Of a stretch of 64,000 nt of DNA, positions 17,135-25,822 are shown piece after piece; within the stretch, counting starts at the first letter, position 1; the number at the start of each line of letters is the position of its first letter. Origin of the DNA: DTLC01 sp964555645. Its GTDB lineage: Bacteria; Verrucomicrobiota; Verrucomicrobiia; Limisphaerales; DTLC01. A program made the translations under genes and the position numbers. Below the pieces are notes generated by a model. The model ran no database searches. It had not been told where the DNA came from and was given only the letters and a program-made list of their open reading frames with translations. Location of the stretch: assembly GCA_964555645.1 (NCBI GenBank), contig CAZKTA010000007.1, forward strand, positions 62,001 to 126,000. The letters run 5' to 3'.

Positions 17135-17707
17135 ATGAAAAAGTCGCTTGGCGCAAAAACGTTGCTGTATCCGACCCCGGTAGTTGTGGTTGGCACCTAC
17201 GACGCAAACGGTAAGCCGAATGTGGCTACTGCTGCGTGGGTTGGCATTTGTTGTTCGCGTCCGCCGTGTGTGGCGGTGTCGTTCCGTGCAGCCACATATA
17301 CCCATGGCAACATAAAAGCACGGAAAGCCTTCACAGTCAGCATTCCTTCCGAGGTACACGTTGTGCATGCGGATTATTTCGGTATTGCCTCGGGCAGAGA
17401 CACCGACAAGTTGACTGCCGCAAAACTAACACCGGTAGAGAGCGATCTTGTGGACGCGCCGTATGTGAAGGAATTCCCGCTCGTGCTTGAGTGCAGGCTT
17501 GCGCATATGTTCGAGCTGGGGTTGCACACGCAGTTTGTGGGCGAAATTGTGGATGTAAAGGCCGACGACAGTATCCTGGACGCCAATAACATTGTTGACA
17601 TACTCAAACTCAAGCCACTGATTTTTACGCCTGAATCGCACCGTTACTACGGGGTGGGTACGTTTCTTGGCAACGCATTTTCGATCGGCGAAAAGTACTG
17701 CGTCTGA
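17135..17707 (+). CDS. Flavin reductase family protein (flavoredoxin-like)
   Basis: A 190-residue FMN-binding split-barrel protein. The N-terminus 'TLLYPTPVVVVGTYDANGKPNVATAAW' and 'CCSRPPCVAVSFRAATYTHGNI' form the flavin-binding region of flavoredoxins and flavin reductases. 'PLVLECRLAHMFELGLHTQFVGEI' is the dimer core. The family transfers electrons from NAD(P)H or other donors to flavin, usually as FMN-binding homodimers. The partner is not evident; neighbours are an S1/P1-like enzyme upstream and an ABC-2 permease pair downstream, with 143 bp to the latter. Confidence 0.88.
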   Translation: MKKSLGAKTLLYPTPVVVVGTYDANGKPNVATAAWVGICCSRPPCVAVSFRAATYTHGNIKARKAFTVSIPSEVHVVHADYFGIASGRDTDKLTAAKLTPVESDLVDAPYVKEFPLVLECRLAHMFELGLHTQFVGEIVDVKADDSILDANNIVDILKLKPLIFTPESHRYYGVGTFLGNAFSIGEKYCV

Positions 17708-17850
17708 TTGACGCTGGGATTCAAAATGCTGGCATAAACACAAGTTGCTTGGGCGGCCGGTAACAGCGAGCCGGACCCACGCACTGGTGTTGTGCCGGAG
17801 CAGCGTTTGTCCGTTGCGGGCACGGCCCGAGACCTCAGTGCTGCGCGCAA

Positions 17851-18657
17851 ATGAAAAAGTACCTGCATGTGCTTAACATCGGTATCCAGAACAATCTGGC
17901 TTACCGATTCAATTTTTTTGCGCGCGCATTGTTCGGGTTCATACCGTTGATAGCTCTGCTGTCGGTCTGGCGCACGATTTACTCGGCTAAAGACACCGGC
18001 GCAACAGTCGGGCCTTATACATTGGCTGAGATGGTCTCGTATTACCTGCTTGCAACCATTGTTAGTGCGTTGACTGCGGTGCACGACGACGATTGGCAAA
18101 TCGCAAACGATATCCGAGACGGTGCGATCAGCCAGTTTGTGGTCAAACCAATTGATTACCTAGTTTACCGATTGGTGTTGTTCGTGTCGGGGCGGCTTGC
18201 GTACTTTGCTGTCGCAGCCGGGCCACTAATGGTACTAGTGTTTTTGTTGCGCGAATACTTTGTGTTGCCACCTGACCTTGCCACATTTGGCCTATTTGCA
18301 TTGTCACTGGTGCTGACCGCACTACTACAGTTTTTCATATCGTACATAATTGCAATGCTTGCGTTTTGGGTGTTGGAAGTTTCGACGTTCATTTTCATCG
18401 TGTATGCGTTCGAGTTCATTGCGAGCGGGCACCTGTTCCCACTGGACATTTTGCCGCCCGGGCTTGCGCGTGTGCTTGCGTTTACGCCGTTCCCGTACGA
18501 GCTGTTTTTCCCCATCAGCATTTACATGGGCAAAGTAACCGGAGCCGCGCTTGCCCAAGGGCTTGCAATACAAGTCTTCTGGGTTGTGGTTGCGTACGTG
18601 TTTGCGCGGTTCGCATGGAATCGCGGGCTGCGGCGGTATGCCGCGGTGGGAGGATGA
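17851..18657 (+). CDS. ABC-2 type permease subunit 1
   Basis: A 268-residue membrane protein with about six hydrophobic segments. It is of the ABC-2 family type found as permease pairs with an ATPase (the DUF990-like group). 'HDDDWQIANDIRDGAISQFVVKPIDYLVYRL' is the typical cytoplasmic coupling loop after the second membrane segment. Such pairs export unknown compounds. The partner permease follows after three bases, but no ATP-binding gene lies next to it: upstream is a flavin reductase, downstream a methyltransferase. The ATPase must be encoded elsewhere or have been lost. Confidence 0.85.
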   Translation: MKKYLHVLNIGIQNNLAYRFNFFARALFGFIPLIALLSVWRTIYSAKDTGATVGPYTLAEMVSYYLLATIVSALTAVHDDDWQIANDIRDGAISQFVVKPIDYLVYRLVLFVSGRLAYFAVAAGPLMVLVFLLREYFVLPPDLATFGLFALSLVLTALLQFFISYIIAMLAFWVLEVSTFIFIVYAFEFIASGHLFPLDILPPGLARVLAFTPFPYELFFPISIYMGKVTGAALAQGLAIQVFWVVVAYVFARFAWNRGLRRYAAVGG

Positions 18658-18660
18658 GCC

Positions 18661-19458
18661 ATGAGCAAGCTTGCCCGGTACATCGGCATTTACGGTGCGT
18701 TATGGAAAAACTCCGTAACACGCGAGATGATCTTCAAAACGAACTTCATCCTTTGGATTGTGGTTGAGCTGCTCTGGTTTGCGCTGCAGTTATGTTTCGT
18801 TGGGGTTGTTTATATGCACACCGACTCGATTGGTACATGGACAAAATGGCAAGTTGTAATGCTCATTGGCGCGGCCCATTTCATCCAGCAAATTTTCCAG
18901 GCATTTTTCCTGATCAATTGCGCTAATCTCTCTGAACTGGTTCGCACCGGTAAGCTCGATTTTCTTCTGTTGTTGCCTGTAAACACGCGTTTTGTTGTGT
19001 CTTTGCGACAGGTTGACCTCGGCTCGTTTGTCAATGCGGCAACTGCAGTTGTTGTTATGCTCTACGCAGCGCTGCAGATGCAGCTAACACCTACAATCGC
19101 CCAGGTGGCAGGATTTCTTGTACTTTGTGTTGTGGGTATTCTGATCCATTACTCGCTCATGTTCATGCTTGCGACAATCAGTTTCTGGACAGTGCGCGCG
19201 CAGGGTATCGTGTGGGCGTACTATAACCTGTTCCAGGTTGCGCGCCTGCCCGATGAGGCGTTTCGCGGCCTGTTTAAAGTTGCGTTTACATTTGCGATCC
19301 CGATGCTGCTTGTGGCAAATGTGCCGGTGCGGTTGCTTGTGGACACACTCACTTCGTCGAAGCTATTCCTGCTGCTGGCTACGGGTGTGCTCTGCTGGGT
19401 AATGTCGAGTCTTGTTTGGCGCGTCTCGGTTCGCCATTACACAAGCGCAAGCGCTTGA
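18661..19458 (+). CDS. ABC-2 type permease subunit 2
   Basis: A 265-residue membrane protein paired with the preceding permease. Its coupling loop reads 'LINCANLSELVRTGKLDFLLLLPVNTRF', the same position and pattern as in subunit 1. About six transmembrane segments are visible. A GGGAGG Shine-Dalgarno sequence lies about eight bases before ATG 18661, within the end of the first gene, which is one of the few clear ribosome sites in the window and suggests matched translation. The two proteins probably form the heterodimeric pore of an exporter whose ATPase is not in this window. Confidence 0.85.
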   Translation: MSKLARYIGIYGALWKNSVTREMIFKTNFILWIVVELLWFALQLCFVGVVYMHTDSIGTWTKWQVVMLIGAAHFIQQIFQAFFLINCANLSELVRTGKLDFLLLLPVNTRFVVSLRQVDLGSFVNAATAVVVMLYAALQMQLTPTIAQVAGFLVLCVVGILIHYSLMFMLATISFWTVRAQGIVWAYYNLFQVARLPDEAFRGLFKVAFTFAIPMLLVANVPVRLLVDTLTSSKLFLLLATGVLCWVMSSLVWRVSVRHYTSASA

Positions 19459-19500
19459 ACACCGAGCCTACGCAATCAGCAATTTTCATTGCGCAGCACT

Positions 19501-20193
19501 ATGAATTTGGCGAACAATTCGGAGATGAAATTTGTTTCACTAACGCAAACTTATCGTCTGACGCCGCTGCTGGCGGTGTTGGTATTTGTCCTGGGCTCGG
19601 TAGTCATTGTAACTACTCAAGAAGCGCAGACCGATCTCGACTCGAAGACAAAACAGCCGGATGTCGTTTACGTGCCTACCCCAATGTCGGTTGTCGAGAA
19701 GATGCTCGAACTTGCTGAGGTAAAAAAGGGCGATGTCGTTTACGACCTCGGTTGTGGCGACGGCAGGATTGTGGTTGCCGCGGCGAAAAAGTACGGTGTC
19801 AAAGCCGTGGGCATCGACATTGACCCGCAACGTGTACTTGAGGCGCGCGAGAACGTCAGAACCAACAAGCTCGAACACCTCGTGACAATTAAGCAGGACG
19901 ACATATTCAACGTTGACTTCGGGGAGGCCACTGTGGTGACGCTTTATTTGTTGCCCGAGTTGAACGTTCGGCTGATGCCACAATTGGCCAAGCTCAAACC
20001 CGGCGCGCGCATTGTTTCACACGATTTCGACATGCGCGGTGCCAAACCTGTGCAGGTTTACGAAATGGAAACGGCTAGCAACGAGCCCGGTGTCTCTTAC
20101 GGCAGAAAGCACAAGATTTACAAATGGGTTGTGCCATGGGAGCCGGAACACACCACCAACCTCACCAGTGCCTCGGCTCTCACCCAGCCGTGA
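19501..20193 (+). CDS. Membrane-anchored/secreted class I SAM methyltransferase
   Basis: About 230 residues. An N-terminal hydrophobic segment 'LTPLLAVLVFVLGSVVIVTT' looks like a signal peptide or anchor. After it comes a compact Rossmann methyltransferase: 'YVPTPMSVVEKMLELAEV', SAM motif I 'VVYDLGCGDGRIVVAAA', acidic strand-2 'VGIDIDPQRVLEA' and motif 'VVTLYLLPELNVRLMPQL'. This layout resembles the FAM173/ATPSCKMT lysine-methyltransferase group, which modifies membrane-protein targets. If the domain is really outside the membrane, SAM supply is a puzzle, so anchoring with a cytoplasmic domain is more likely. Starts at ATG 19501 or 19525 are both possible. It follows the permease pair by 42 bp. 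Confidence 0.75.
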   Translation: MNLANNSEMKFVSLTQTYRLTPLLAVLVFVLGSVVIVTTQEAQTDLDSKTKQPDVVYVPTPMSVVEKMLELAEVKKGDVVYDLGCGDGRIVVAAAKKYGVKAVGIDIDPQRVLEARENVRTNKLEHLVTIKQDDIFNVDFGEATVVTLYLLPELNVRLMPQLAKLKPGARIVSHDFDMRGAKPVQVYEMETASNEPGVSYGRKHKIYKWVVPWEPEHTTNLTSASALTQP

Positions 20194-20681
20194 AAGTGCT
20201 TTTGCAGCTTGTGCCGCTTGCGAATGGCTGTGCACAAAACTAAACGGTTGTTTCAACTGTCTATGTAGGTCCTTGACAACCGAGTTTTTGCTTTAGTGGT
20301 GCGAGGGTACACCGCGGTTCTTAAAGAACCCTTTTCCGAGAACGCGGCCAGCTTCCAGCGGCCGGAGACAGTGGTAGGCTGATCCATTAGAGTGCGCTTG
20401 TTTGTTAGCTGCTCCCATATTGGGCTATCGGGGTGGGGATCGCCTTTGGGGCGGACGGCGGCACGTAGCCAAAGCACAACTACTTCAGCCAACATTCGAT
20501 ATGCTTCTGTGTAGATCAACCCTGAGCCCAAGACCCCGACGGTCCGGGGCAGTTGTCACACGCTACCAGCCCGCTGACTGAATTGCTACCGCGCGTGTGG
20601 TTGGTCGAGAGTTTCGGAGTTTTCCCTACCTAACTGACTTTCGTCAATGGCTGCCCAAAAGCCGAGCGCGCCTGACGCAGA
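20194..20681. other. 488-bp gap between convergent genes with paired repeat elements
   Basis: No credible coding region. GGTTC-TTAAA-GAACC (20316-20330) followed by CTTTT could terminate the methyltransferase transcript; its 5' arm can alternatively pair with AGAACGCGG about 20 bp later. Further on, TTGGGCT and TCGGGGT (about 20426-20440) have complements AGCCCAA and ACCCCGA about 100 bp downstream in the same order, so both cannot pair in a simple nested way. CCCCG-ACGGTC-CGGGG is a local hairpin near 20537-20552. I do not recognise a known RNA family; RNase P, tmRNA and SRP signatures are absent. Confidence 0.35.
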
Positions 20682-22016
20682 TCACAATCCGACCTGCGCG
20701 AACTTGTGGTCCAGGTGCCGGAAATGGAACTGGAGCGAGCAAAGATTTTCGAGCTCGCCTGGAGCAAAGTGCGCAGCCACTTCTGGGTCGGCCTTGAGCT
20801 GGGCAAGAAAATCCGCGTCGTCGCGTCCGGCGTGTTTGGCTGCCCATGTTTGCATCGCGTTACGCTGAACTAGTTCGTACGCACGCTCGCGGGTAAGTCC
20901 TTTACGAACCAACGCAAGCATGACCGATTGACTGTTCCACATGCCGAGGCTCGACCCGATATTTTTCTTCATGTTTTCTGGGTACACGCATAACCCGTCC
21001 ACCAAACGGATTAGCAAACTAAACATGTAGTCCAGCAATGTGCATGAATCCGGCAGAATTATCCTTTCGACCGAGCTGTGGCAGATGTCTCGCTCGTGCC
21101 ATAGAGCAATGTTTTCGAGTGCAGCCAATGCATTACCCCGCAGCACACGCGCTAGGCCGGTGAGCCGTTCCCAGGTAATCGGGTTTCGTTTGTGTGGCAT
21201 TGCACTTGAACCTTTCTGGCCTTTGGCAAACGGTTCTTCAGCCTCGAGTACCTCGGTGCGTTGCAGGTGTCTGAACTCGACTGCCCAACGTTCAATGACT
21301 GCACCAGCTAGCGCAAGCACAGCGTGGAATTCGCCATGAATATCTCTTGAGATAACTTGCGTGCAAATGGGCGCGGGGCGCAGCCCGAGCTTTTCGCAAA
21401 CGTAAGCTTCCACATGCGGCGCTAAATGAGCCCCTGTGCCTACTACACCGCTGAGTTTGCCCACAGCAACCACGCTCCGGGCGCGTTCGAGCCGTTCTAA
21501 TGTGCGTTTGAACTCATCATACATCAGCGCCAGCTTGAACCCAAATGTGATGGGTTCAGCGTGGATCCCGTGTGTACGACCAATACAGGGGGTGAACTTG
21601 TACTGTCTTGCCTGAGCTGCAATTACTGGCAGCAGTTGTTTTACATCGGCAATCAGAAGATCAGCCGATTGCACAAGCTGCAGTGAAAGTGCAGTGTCAA
21701 CCACATCGTAACTAGTGAGGCCAAAATGAAACCACCGGCTTGCCGGATGATTGATCTTTTGGCTGACGGCTTCGACAAAAGCAACCACATCGTGGTTTAG
21801 TGTTTTTTCAAGCTCACGTTGCCGTGCAACTAGCCCAGGTAAGTCAGCCATGCATTCTTGACACCCTGCCTTGACTTTATCGAAGTCGTCCGCAGGAACA
21901 ACACCATCCTTAACCAGTGCTTCTAGCGCGGCCAGCTCGATCTGCAACCAGAGTCGCAGCTTGTTTTCGTCGCTCCAGATTGCCCGCATCTCGGGCCTCG
22001 AATAGCGTGTAATCAT
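20682..22016 (-). CDS. purB: Adenylosuccinate lyase
   Basis: A 444-residue enzyme of the fumarase/aspartase superfamily. The signature loop 'GSSAMPHKRNPITWERLTG' carries the catalytic Ser. The start 'MITRYSRPEMRAIWSDENKL' and 'GRTHGIHAEPITFGFKL' match the Bacillus-type PurB. It acts twice in purine synthesis, splitting SAICAR and adenylosuccinate with release of fumarate. Length is usual and the start ATG 22016 is clear. It follows the rhomboid gene by 83 bp on the same strand and may share its transcript. Confidence 0.96.
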   Translation of the reverse strand: MITRYSRPEMRAIWSDENKLRLWLQIELAALEALVKDGVVPADDFDKVKAGCQECMADLPGLVARQRELEKTLNHDVVAFVEAVSQKINHPASRWFHFGLTSYDVVDTALSLQLVQSADLLIADVKQLLPVIAAQARQYKFTPCIGRTHGIHAEPITFGFKLALMYDEFKRTLERLERARSVVAVGKLSGVVGTGAHLAPHVEAYVCEKLGLRPAPICTQVISRDIHGEFHAVLALAGAVIERWAVEFRHLQRTEVLEAEEPFAKGQKGSSAMPHKRNPITWERLTGLARVLRGNALAALENIALWHERDICHSSVERIILPDSCTLLDYMFSLLIRLVDGLCVYPENMKKNIGSSLGMWNSQSVMLALVRKGLTRERAYELVQRNAMQTWAAKHAGRDDADFLAQLKADPEVAAHFAPGELENLCSLQFHFRHLDHKFAQVGL

Positions 22017-22099
22017 GGCACAAGCTTACTGAGCAGGCAGAATTTTTGAACTCGAATCGTCAGTTTCCAGTGTTGCTGGCACGCGTAAAAAGATGCCAG

Positions 22100-23017
22100 T
22101 CAACGCTTTTGGATCTTGCGTCGGGCCAGCTCGAGAATCTGGCGCTCGCGTGCGGTCAGGCTTTGGATGCCGTGCGCACTTATCTTGTCTAGGATGGGAT
22201 CAACTTCGCGTTCGAGGAACTCGTCCGGGGGCAAATCTTCAGGTGTACCTGGCATTGGTTGTTCGGCAAAAACAGATTTTCGTGCCCCTACATTAACAAG
22301 TTGACGCAGGCGACGACGGAAAGAAGGCCGGCCAGTCCGTACAGGCCAGCGCCAGTGCGCGGCGAGCTTAACGTACAGGATGCCGGCTAACATACCCCCT
22401 AAATGCGCTGCATGCGCAATCGAACTGCCCGGGTGCAGCATGCCAACGACAGCCAGCACAAACTCGGCCAACAGCAGGTACTTGGCGGGCATTGTGACGG
22501 GTAAAATCAACGCAACCAATGTCGTGATGGATGTGTCACGATTCAGCGTGGCAAATGCTGCAATCACACCAAACACGCCTGCAGATGCGCCGACAACTGG
22601 GCCAGGCCCGAAATGCAGCGGGAACACCAGACTGAATGCGGATTGGACCAGCCCGCCTACGACGCCGCTGCCAAAGTATAGCATAATAAACCGGGTTTTA
22701 CCGAGCGCGGCTTCGACCGTGCGCCCGAACATGTACAGCATCGCACAGTTCAATATCAGATGAAGCAGTCCGGCATGGAGCAATTGAAACGTTAACAATT
22801 GCCAAACGTATCCGCGGAGCAGATCCGCAGGGTGCAAAGCCAGATACGGCTCAAGCGCTGGCGGCGATGTGTCTAGCCCTGTACCTGTAAGCGGGACAAT
22901 TAGCTGCGCGGCATAAAATGCAACATTGACGATCACCAGCCAAAGCCACATCGGCAACTGCACATGCCAATGATGTAGGGATAGTTCATCGCGCATGTAA
23001 TGGCGATCGTCAAGCAT
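22100..23017 (-). CDS. Rhomboid family intramembrane serine protease
   Basis: A 305-residue protein with a six- or seven-helix rhomboid core. The catalytic Ser is in 'VVGASAGVFGV' and the catalytic His in 'IAHAAHLGGMLAG'. 'FQLLHAGLLHLILNCAMLYMFG' is the helix-2 motif with the conserved His/Asn. The soluble C-terminus ends in a short helical motif ('DPILDKISAHGIQSLTARE') that is common in Verrucomicrobiota and related rhomboids. It cleaves single-pass membrane proteins within the membrane; targets are unknown. ATG 23017 or 22996 may be the start. Confidence 0.92.
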   Translation of the reverse strand: MLDDRHYMRDELSLHHWHVQLPMWLWLVIVNVAFYAAQLIVPLTGTGLDTSPPALEPYLALHPADLLRGYVWQLLTFQLLHAGLLHLILNCAMLYMFGRTVEAALGKTRFIMLYFGSGVVGGLVQSAFSLVFPLHFGPGPVVGASAGVFGVIAAFATLNRDTSITTLVALILPVTMPAKYLLLAEFVLAVVGMLHPGSSIAHAAHLGGMLAGILYVKLAAHWRWPVRTGRPSFRRRLRQLVNVGARKSVFAEQPMPGTPEDLPPDEFLEREVDPILDKISAHGIQSLTARERQILELARRKIQKR

Positions 23018-23175
23018 GACTGTTTGAAGTTAACCGGTCAGCGGCACATTTTCAATGTATAAATCGAATCCGCCAAAGTGCACGCTCGTGCCGAAGTGCC
23101 AACTGCTTCTGTGGCATGTGCGCGTGGCGAACCCGTAGTTGTTGAGGCAACGCCATGTCGCCGGGCTTGGGTTTA

Positions 23176-23457
23176 TCAGGTATAACCACTGCTCGGAAAG
23201 AAATCTTCCGAATGCGCGGCTATGTACCAGCTGATTAGGCATATGCAACTCGTGACGCAAAAGCCTACAAACCCAAGACGTCTGCCCAAATCAATGTAAC
23301 CTTTTGCAGGGTTAAACTGGCCTTTTGTTTTGCGCGCAGTAACCGTGCCACAGATCCATGCGCTTAAGGCAAATGGAAGCCCCAAAACAGGAATCAATCC
23401 GAGCAGACCCAGCACAAAGCACCAAATCGCGCGCTTGATGAGACTAATCTTGTCCAT
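23176..23457 (-). CDS. Small two- or three-helix membrane protein
   Basis: 93 residues with two clear hydrophobic stretches ('AIWCFVLGLLGLIPVLGLPF' and 'LGFVGFCVTSCICLISWYIA') and a third short one between them. The layout resembles DUF4190-type proteins. No catalytic motif is seen. It begins six bases after the stop of a pilin-like gene at the end of the secretion cluster, so it is probably co-expressed with it. The next 158 bp before the rhomboid gene contain nothing recognisable. Confidence 0.65.
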   Translation of the reverse strand: MDKISLIKRAIWCFVLGLLGLIPVLGLPFALSAWICGTVTARKTKGQFNPAKGYIDLGRRLGFVGFCVTSCICLISWYIAAHSEDFFPSSGYT

Positions 23458-23463
23458 GGTAGG

Positions 23464-23742
23464 TTACTTCGCCTGGACGACCAGCGTTGCAGCGGTTGCG
23501 TTTGTTTGGCTGGTGGATTGTACCGGTGCAGACTCGAATTTTTCCAAGTGCCGTCGTTCGATGAGCCGTATTTCACGGTGCAACTGGTTCAGCACAGCGG
23601 TATTGCTCATTACGAACACAACCATCAATGTTAGAAGCACAAAAACACCTAGCACGGCGAATCCGCTTTTGCCGTGCCGGCCATGCGGTGCGGCGGCGCT
23701 GGCAAGTTGCACAAGCGCGTTTGTCGAACAGTGTAATTTCAT
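23464..23742 (-). CDS. Pilin-like membrane protein (GspK/PilX-like N-terminus)
   Basis: 92 residues. After a basic leader 'GRHGKSG' comes a hydrophobic segment 'FAVLGVFVLLTLMVVFVMSN' and a heptad-rich helix 'NQLHREIRLIERRHLEKFE'. This matches the N-terminus of GspK/PilX-type minor pilins, which also lack the usual Glu5, but the large GspK globular domain is missing. The start ATG 23742 overlaps the preceding gene by four bases (ATGA). It is probably a minor component of the same pseudopilus; a simple anchored coiled coil is the alternative. Confidence 0.65.
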   Translation of the reverse strand: MKLHCSTNALVQLASAAAPHGRHGKSGFAVLGVFVLLTLMVVFVMSNTAVLNQLHREIRLIERRHLEKFESAPVQSTSQTNATAATLVVQAK

Positions 23743-24251
23743 TTGTTTTGCAGACCAGTCGGAACGGCTAGGAAACTGAACAACGGATGCAACCGCGTGC
23801 CTTTTCGGTACTGTTCCAATTCGAGCTCGAGCCGCCACACTGTCACATGTTGCCGTTGCTCAGGTATCACCTGGCACGATTTAACACGCTCGAGCACAAT
23901 CGTCCACGTTTCCTGCGGGCTGCCCCGGCGCACAAGTGCGTTGGTCAGAAATTGATACCTGATCTCGCTGGTGCTGTCTCGGATGGTCAGCAGCCACGCT
24001 TGGTTAGTCTGCTCGAGTTGGGGTGGCATAGTAGCAGACCGGACATCGGCACGCCACCGTTCGCCCGCATTGAGCGTGCGCACGATGTCGTCTGCGTTTC
24101 GCTGTAGGCCGATCGAGTTGTCCATGCACTGATAAAATGCCGCTGTCGAAAGACCCAACACAACTGCCACGGCGCCAATGCACACGAGACACTCAATCAA
24201 CGTAATGCCGCGGCACCACTGGCTTTTTGCATTTGACGAGGTCGTTTTCAT
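23739..24251 (-). CDS. Minor pseudopilin (GspJ-like)
   Basis: 170 residues with a prepilin motif: basic leader 'SQWCRG', cleavage after Gly, then 'ITLIECLVCIGAVAVVLGLS' with Glu5. The C-terminal domain has beta-strand character and suits the minor pseudopilins GspJ or PilW in size. Prepilin peptidase would cleave after Gly; the peptidase gene is not in the window. It overlaps both neighbours by four bases, so the pilin genes are translationally coupled. Confidence 0.75.
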   Translation of the reverse strand: MKTTSSNAKSQWCRGITLIECLVCIGAVAVVLGLSTAAFYQCMDNSIGLQRNADDIVRTLNAGERWRADVRSATMPPQLEQTNQAWLLTIRDSTSEIRYQFLTNALVRRGSPQETWTIVLERVKSCQVIPEQRQHVTVWRLELELEQYRKGTRLHPLFSFLAVPTGLQNK

Positions 24252-24646
24252 TTAACAGTCGCTTCGCGTACGATCCTACCGATGCCGCGGGCGCTTGCGG
24301 CGGACCACTCGAGCCTGAGCCGATTGCCAGTGCGCGTAAGTACAAACTTGCCCCGCGGCAGGTTAGCCGCTGCGCGAGCTGAAACTTTGTATTCGTGTGT
24401 CCCTTCCGAATACGCCTGCCATTCGCCTGAAACCAGGGTTTCCATCTCACCGTCCACAATTTCCATCGCAACAGCCCGATAATACCCAGCGCGCAACAGA
24501 TGCGCGTCTTTGACAAACCCGATGCTAAGAGGTACGAGCACCGCTACAACTATCCCCATTGCAACAACAAGCTCGGCGATCAACATGCTGCCGGCTGCGC
24601 GGTGTCTGCCCGCAACCGTTCGAGTTTGAGTTTTGATACCTACCAT
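24248..24646 (-). CDS. Minor pseudopilin (GspI-like)
   Basis: 132 residues. The leader 'GRHRAAG' is followed by 'SMLIAELVVAMGIVVAVLVP', a class III signal sequence with Glu at about position 6 of the mature form. The remaining 85 residues are a small beta domain, similar in size to GspI/PilV. The chosen start ATG 24646 lies within the last codons of the preceding GspF-like gene (7-bp overlap). Together with the GspJ-like and GspK-like proteins it would form the tip of a short pseudopilus. Confidence 0.7.
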   Translation of the reverse strand: MVGIKTQTRTVAGRHRAAGSMLIAELVVAMGIVVAVLVPLSIGFVKDAHLLRAGYYRAVAMEIVDGEMETLVSGEWQAYSEGTHEYKVSARAAANLPRGKFVLTRTGNRLRLEWSAASARGIGRIVREATVK

Positions 24647-25812
24647 TGCACAGCCAAGTTTGTGATTGCTATCAGGCCGCTGAAAACGGCACACACAATC
24701 GTTGCAACCATCAGGCCGTTGGCCAAAACAAGTGCAGTTGTAACAACGTGTGCAAAAGTTTGCTCGAGTTGAAACGCTTTTGCATCAAGTGCGTCGTGCC
24801 ACCCTGTCAGTGCCTGCAAAAACCCGCCCCGGCCATATGTTGCATTTGCGAGGCGCCAACGGAACTCACCCGAGTCATCCAGAGCCTGCACAGCTTCGGT
24901 AAGCTTGACCCCGCGCTGAATGGCTTCGGCAACTTTCGCGGCGCGTCGTTGGACCACGGCGTTCGCAGTGCAATCGGCTGCCAACTGCACAGCCTCGGTT
25001 TCAGGCACACCGGCATCGAGCAATACGCTCAGCATGGCGGAAAATGTCCGTTGCATCCGTTTACGCTTCCATGGCACAGCCCACGCAATCTTGTCCGGCA
25101 GCGAACCGAACACCGCTTGGAGCGCGCTCACTACATACGGCCCGCCGATGTAAAAGAACGCAGCCAACAACAGCGCAACAAACAGACACACCTGCGCCAC
25201 AATTAACAGTGTGAAATTTTCGCGAACAAATTCCCAAAGCACCGGAACCGTGTCACTTGCGTAGCCGAGCACGCCCTCATAAAGCTCGTCCATGCGCGGC
25301 AAGATGTATATGGCCAGCACAGTTGAAATCACCACGTTAACCGGCGTCAGTGCAAACGCCAAAACAATCATGTAGTTCATTGCGCCGCGTGTTTGTGAAA
25401 TTGCATCTTGTAGAAGCTGTCTGCATGCAGGCAACACTTTGCCAACGTCACCGATGCGTTGGCCGGCACGCAGCATTGCAACAATTTGTGCCGGTAGCAG
25501 GCGCGGCACTTTCGCAAGCGCGTCACTCAACGTGAGCCCTCTTTCGAGCCATGCAGCCAACAGATGGAATCGCGCGCCTAATGCGTAATCGCCGCTGGCC
25601 GCGGCCGAGACGATTGTTTCCTCGATACGTCTGCCCTGCTTAAGCCCGGTCTCGACAATGTCCATGAAAAACAACCCGCGCTCAGTCCGCCGCATCGGCA
25701 GAGCAAGGAAATAATGAATCGCAAGAATGGTGCCTGCCAGCATGCCGAGCCTCAACACAATGACTGCTACGGCAACCAATAGGTGAATGAAGTCTGGCGG
25801 GCAGGAATTCAT
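24640..25812 (-). CDS. Type II secretion/type IV pilus inner-membrane protein (GspF family), copy 2
   Basis: About 390 residues with an N-terminal transmembrane segment before the usual first GspF domain, then two cytoplasmic helical domains ('LERGLTLSDALAKVPRLLPAQIVAMLRAGQRIGDVGKV' in pieces, and 'MLSVLLDAGVPETEAVQLAADCT') and two to three further membrane segments. GspF is the platform protein that turns ATPase motion into pseudopilus growth. This copy is divergent from the neighbouring GspF-like protein: it has the extra N-terminal membrane helix and longer periplasmic loops. ATG 25812 is chosen since it begins ten bases after the upstream stop. Confidence 0.82.
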   Translation of the reverse strand: MNSCPPDFIHLLVAVAVIVLRLGMLAGTILAIHYFLALPMRRTERGLFFMDIVETGLKQGRRIEETIVSAAASGDYALGARFHLLAAWLERGLTLSDALAKVPRLLPAQIVAMLRAGQRIGDVGKVLPACRQLLQDAISQTRGAMNYMIVLAFALTPVNVVISTVLAIYILPRMDELYEGVLGYASDTVPVLWEFVRENFTLLIVAQVCLFVALLLAAFFYIGGPYVVSALQAVFGSLPDKIAWAVPWKRKRMQRTFSAMLSVLLDAGVPETEAVQLAADCTANAVVQRRAAKVAEAIQRGVKLTEAVQALDDSGEFRWRLANATYGRGGFLQALTGWHDALDAKAFQLEQTFAHVVTTALVLANGLMVATIVCAVFSGLIAITNLAVQW

Positions 25813-25822
25813 TTTTTGTCCG

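Noticed and set aside
20253..20531. A 92-codon minus-strand frame in the methyltransferase-purB gap
   Set aside because: Overlaps the repeat structures, shows no motif and no ribosome site.
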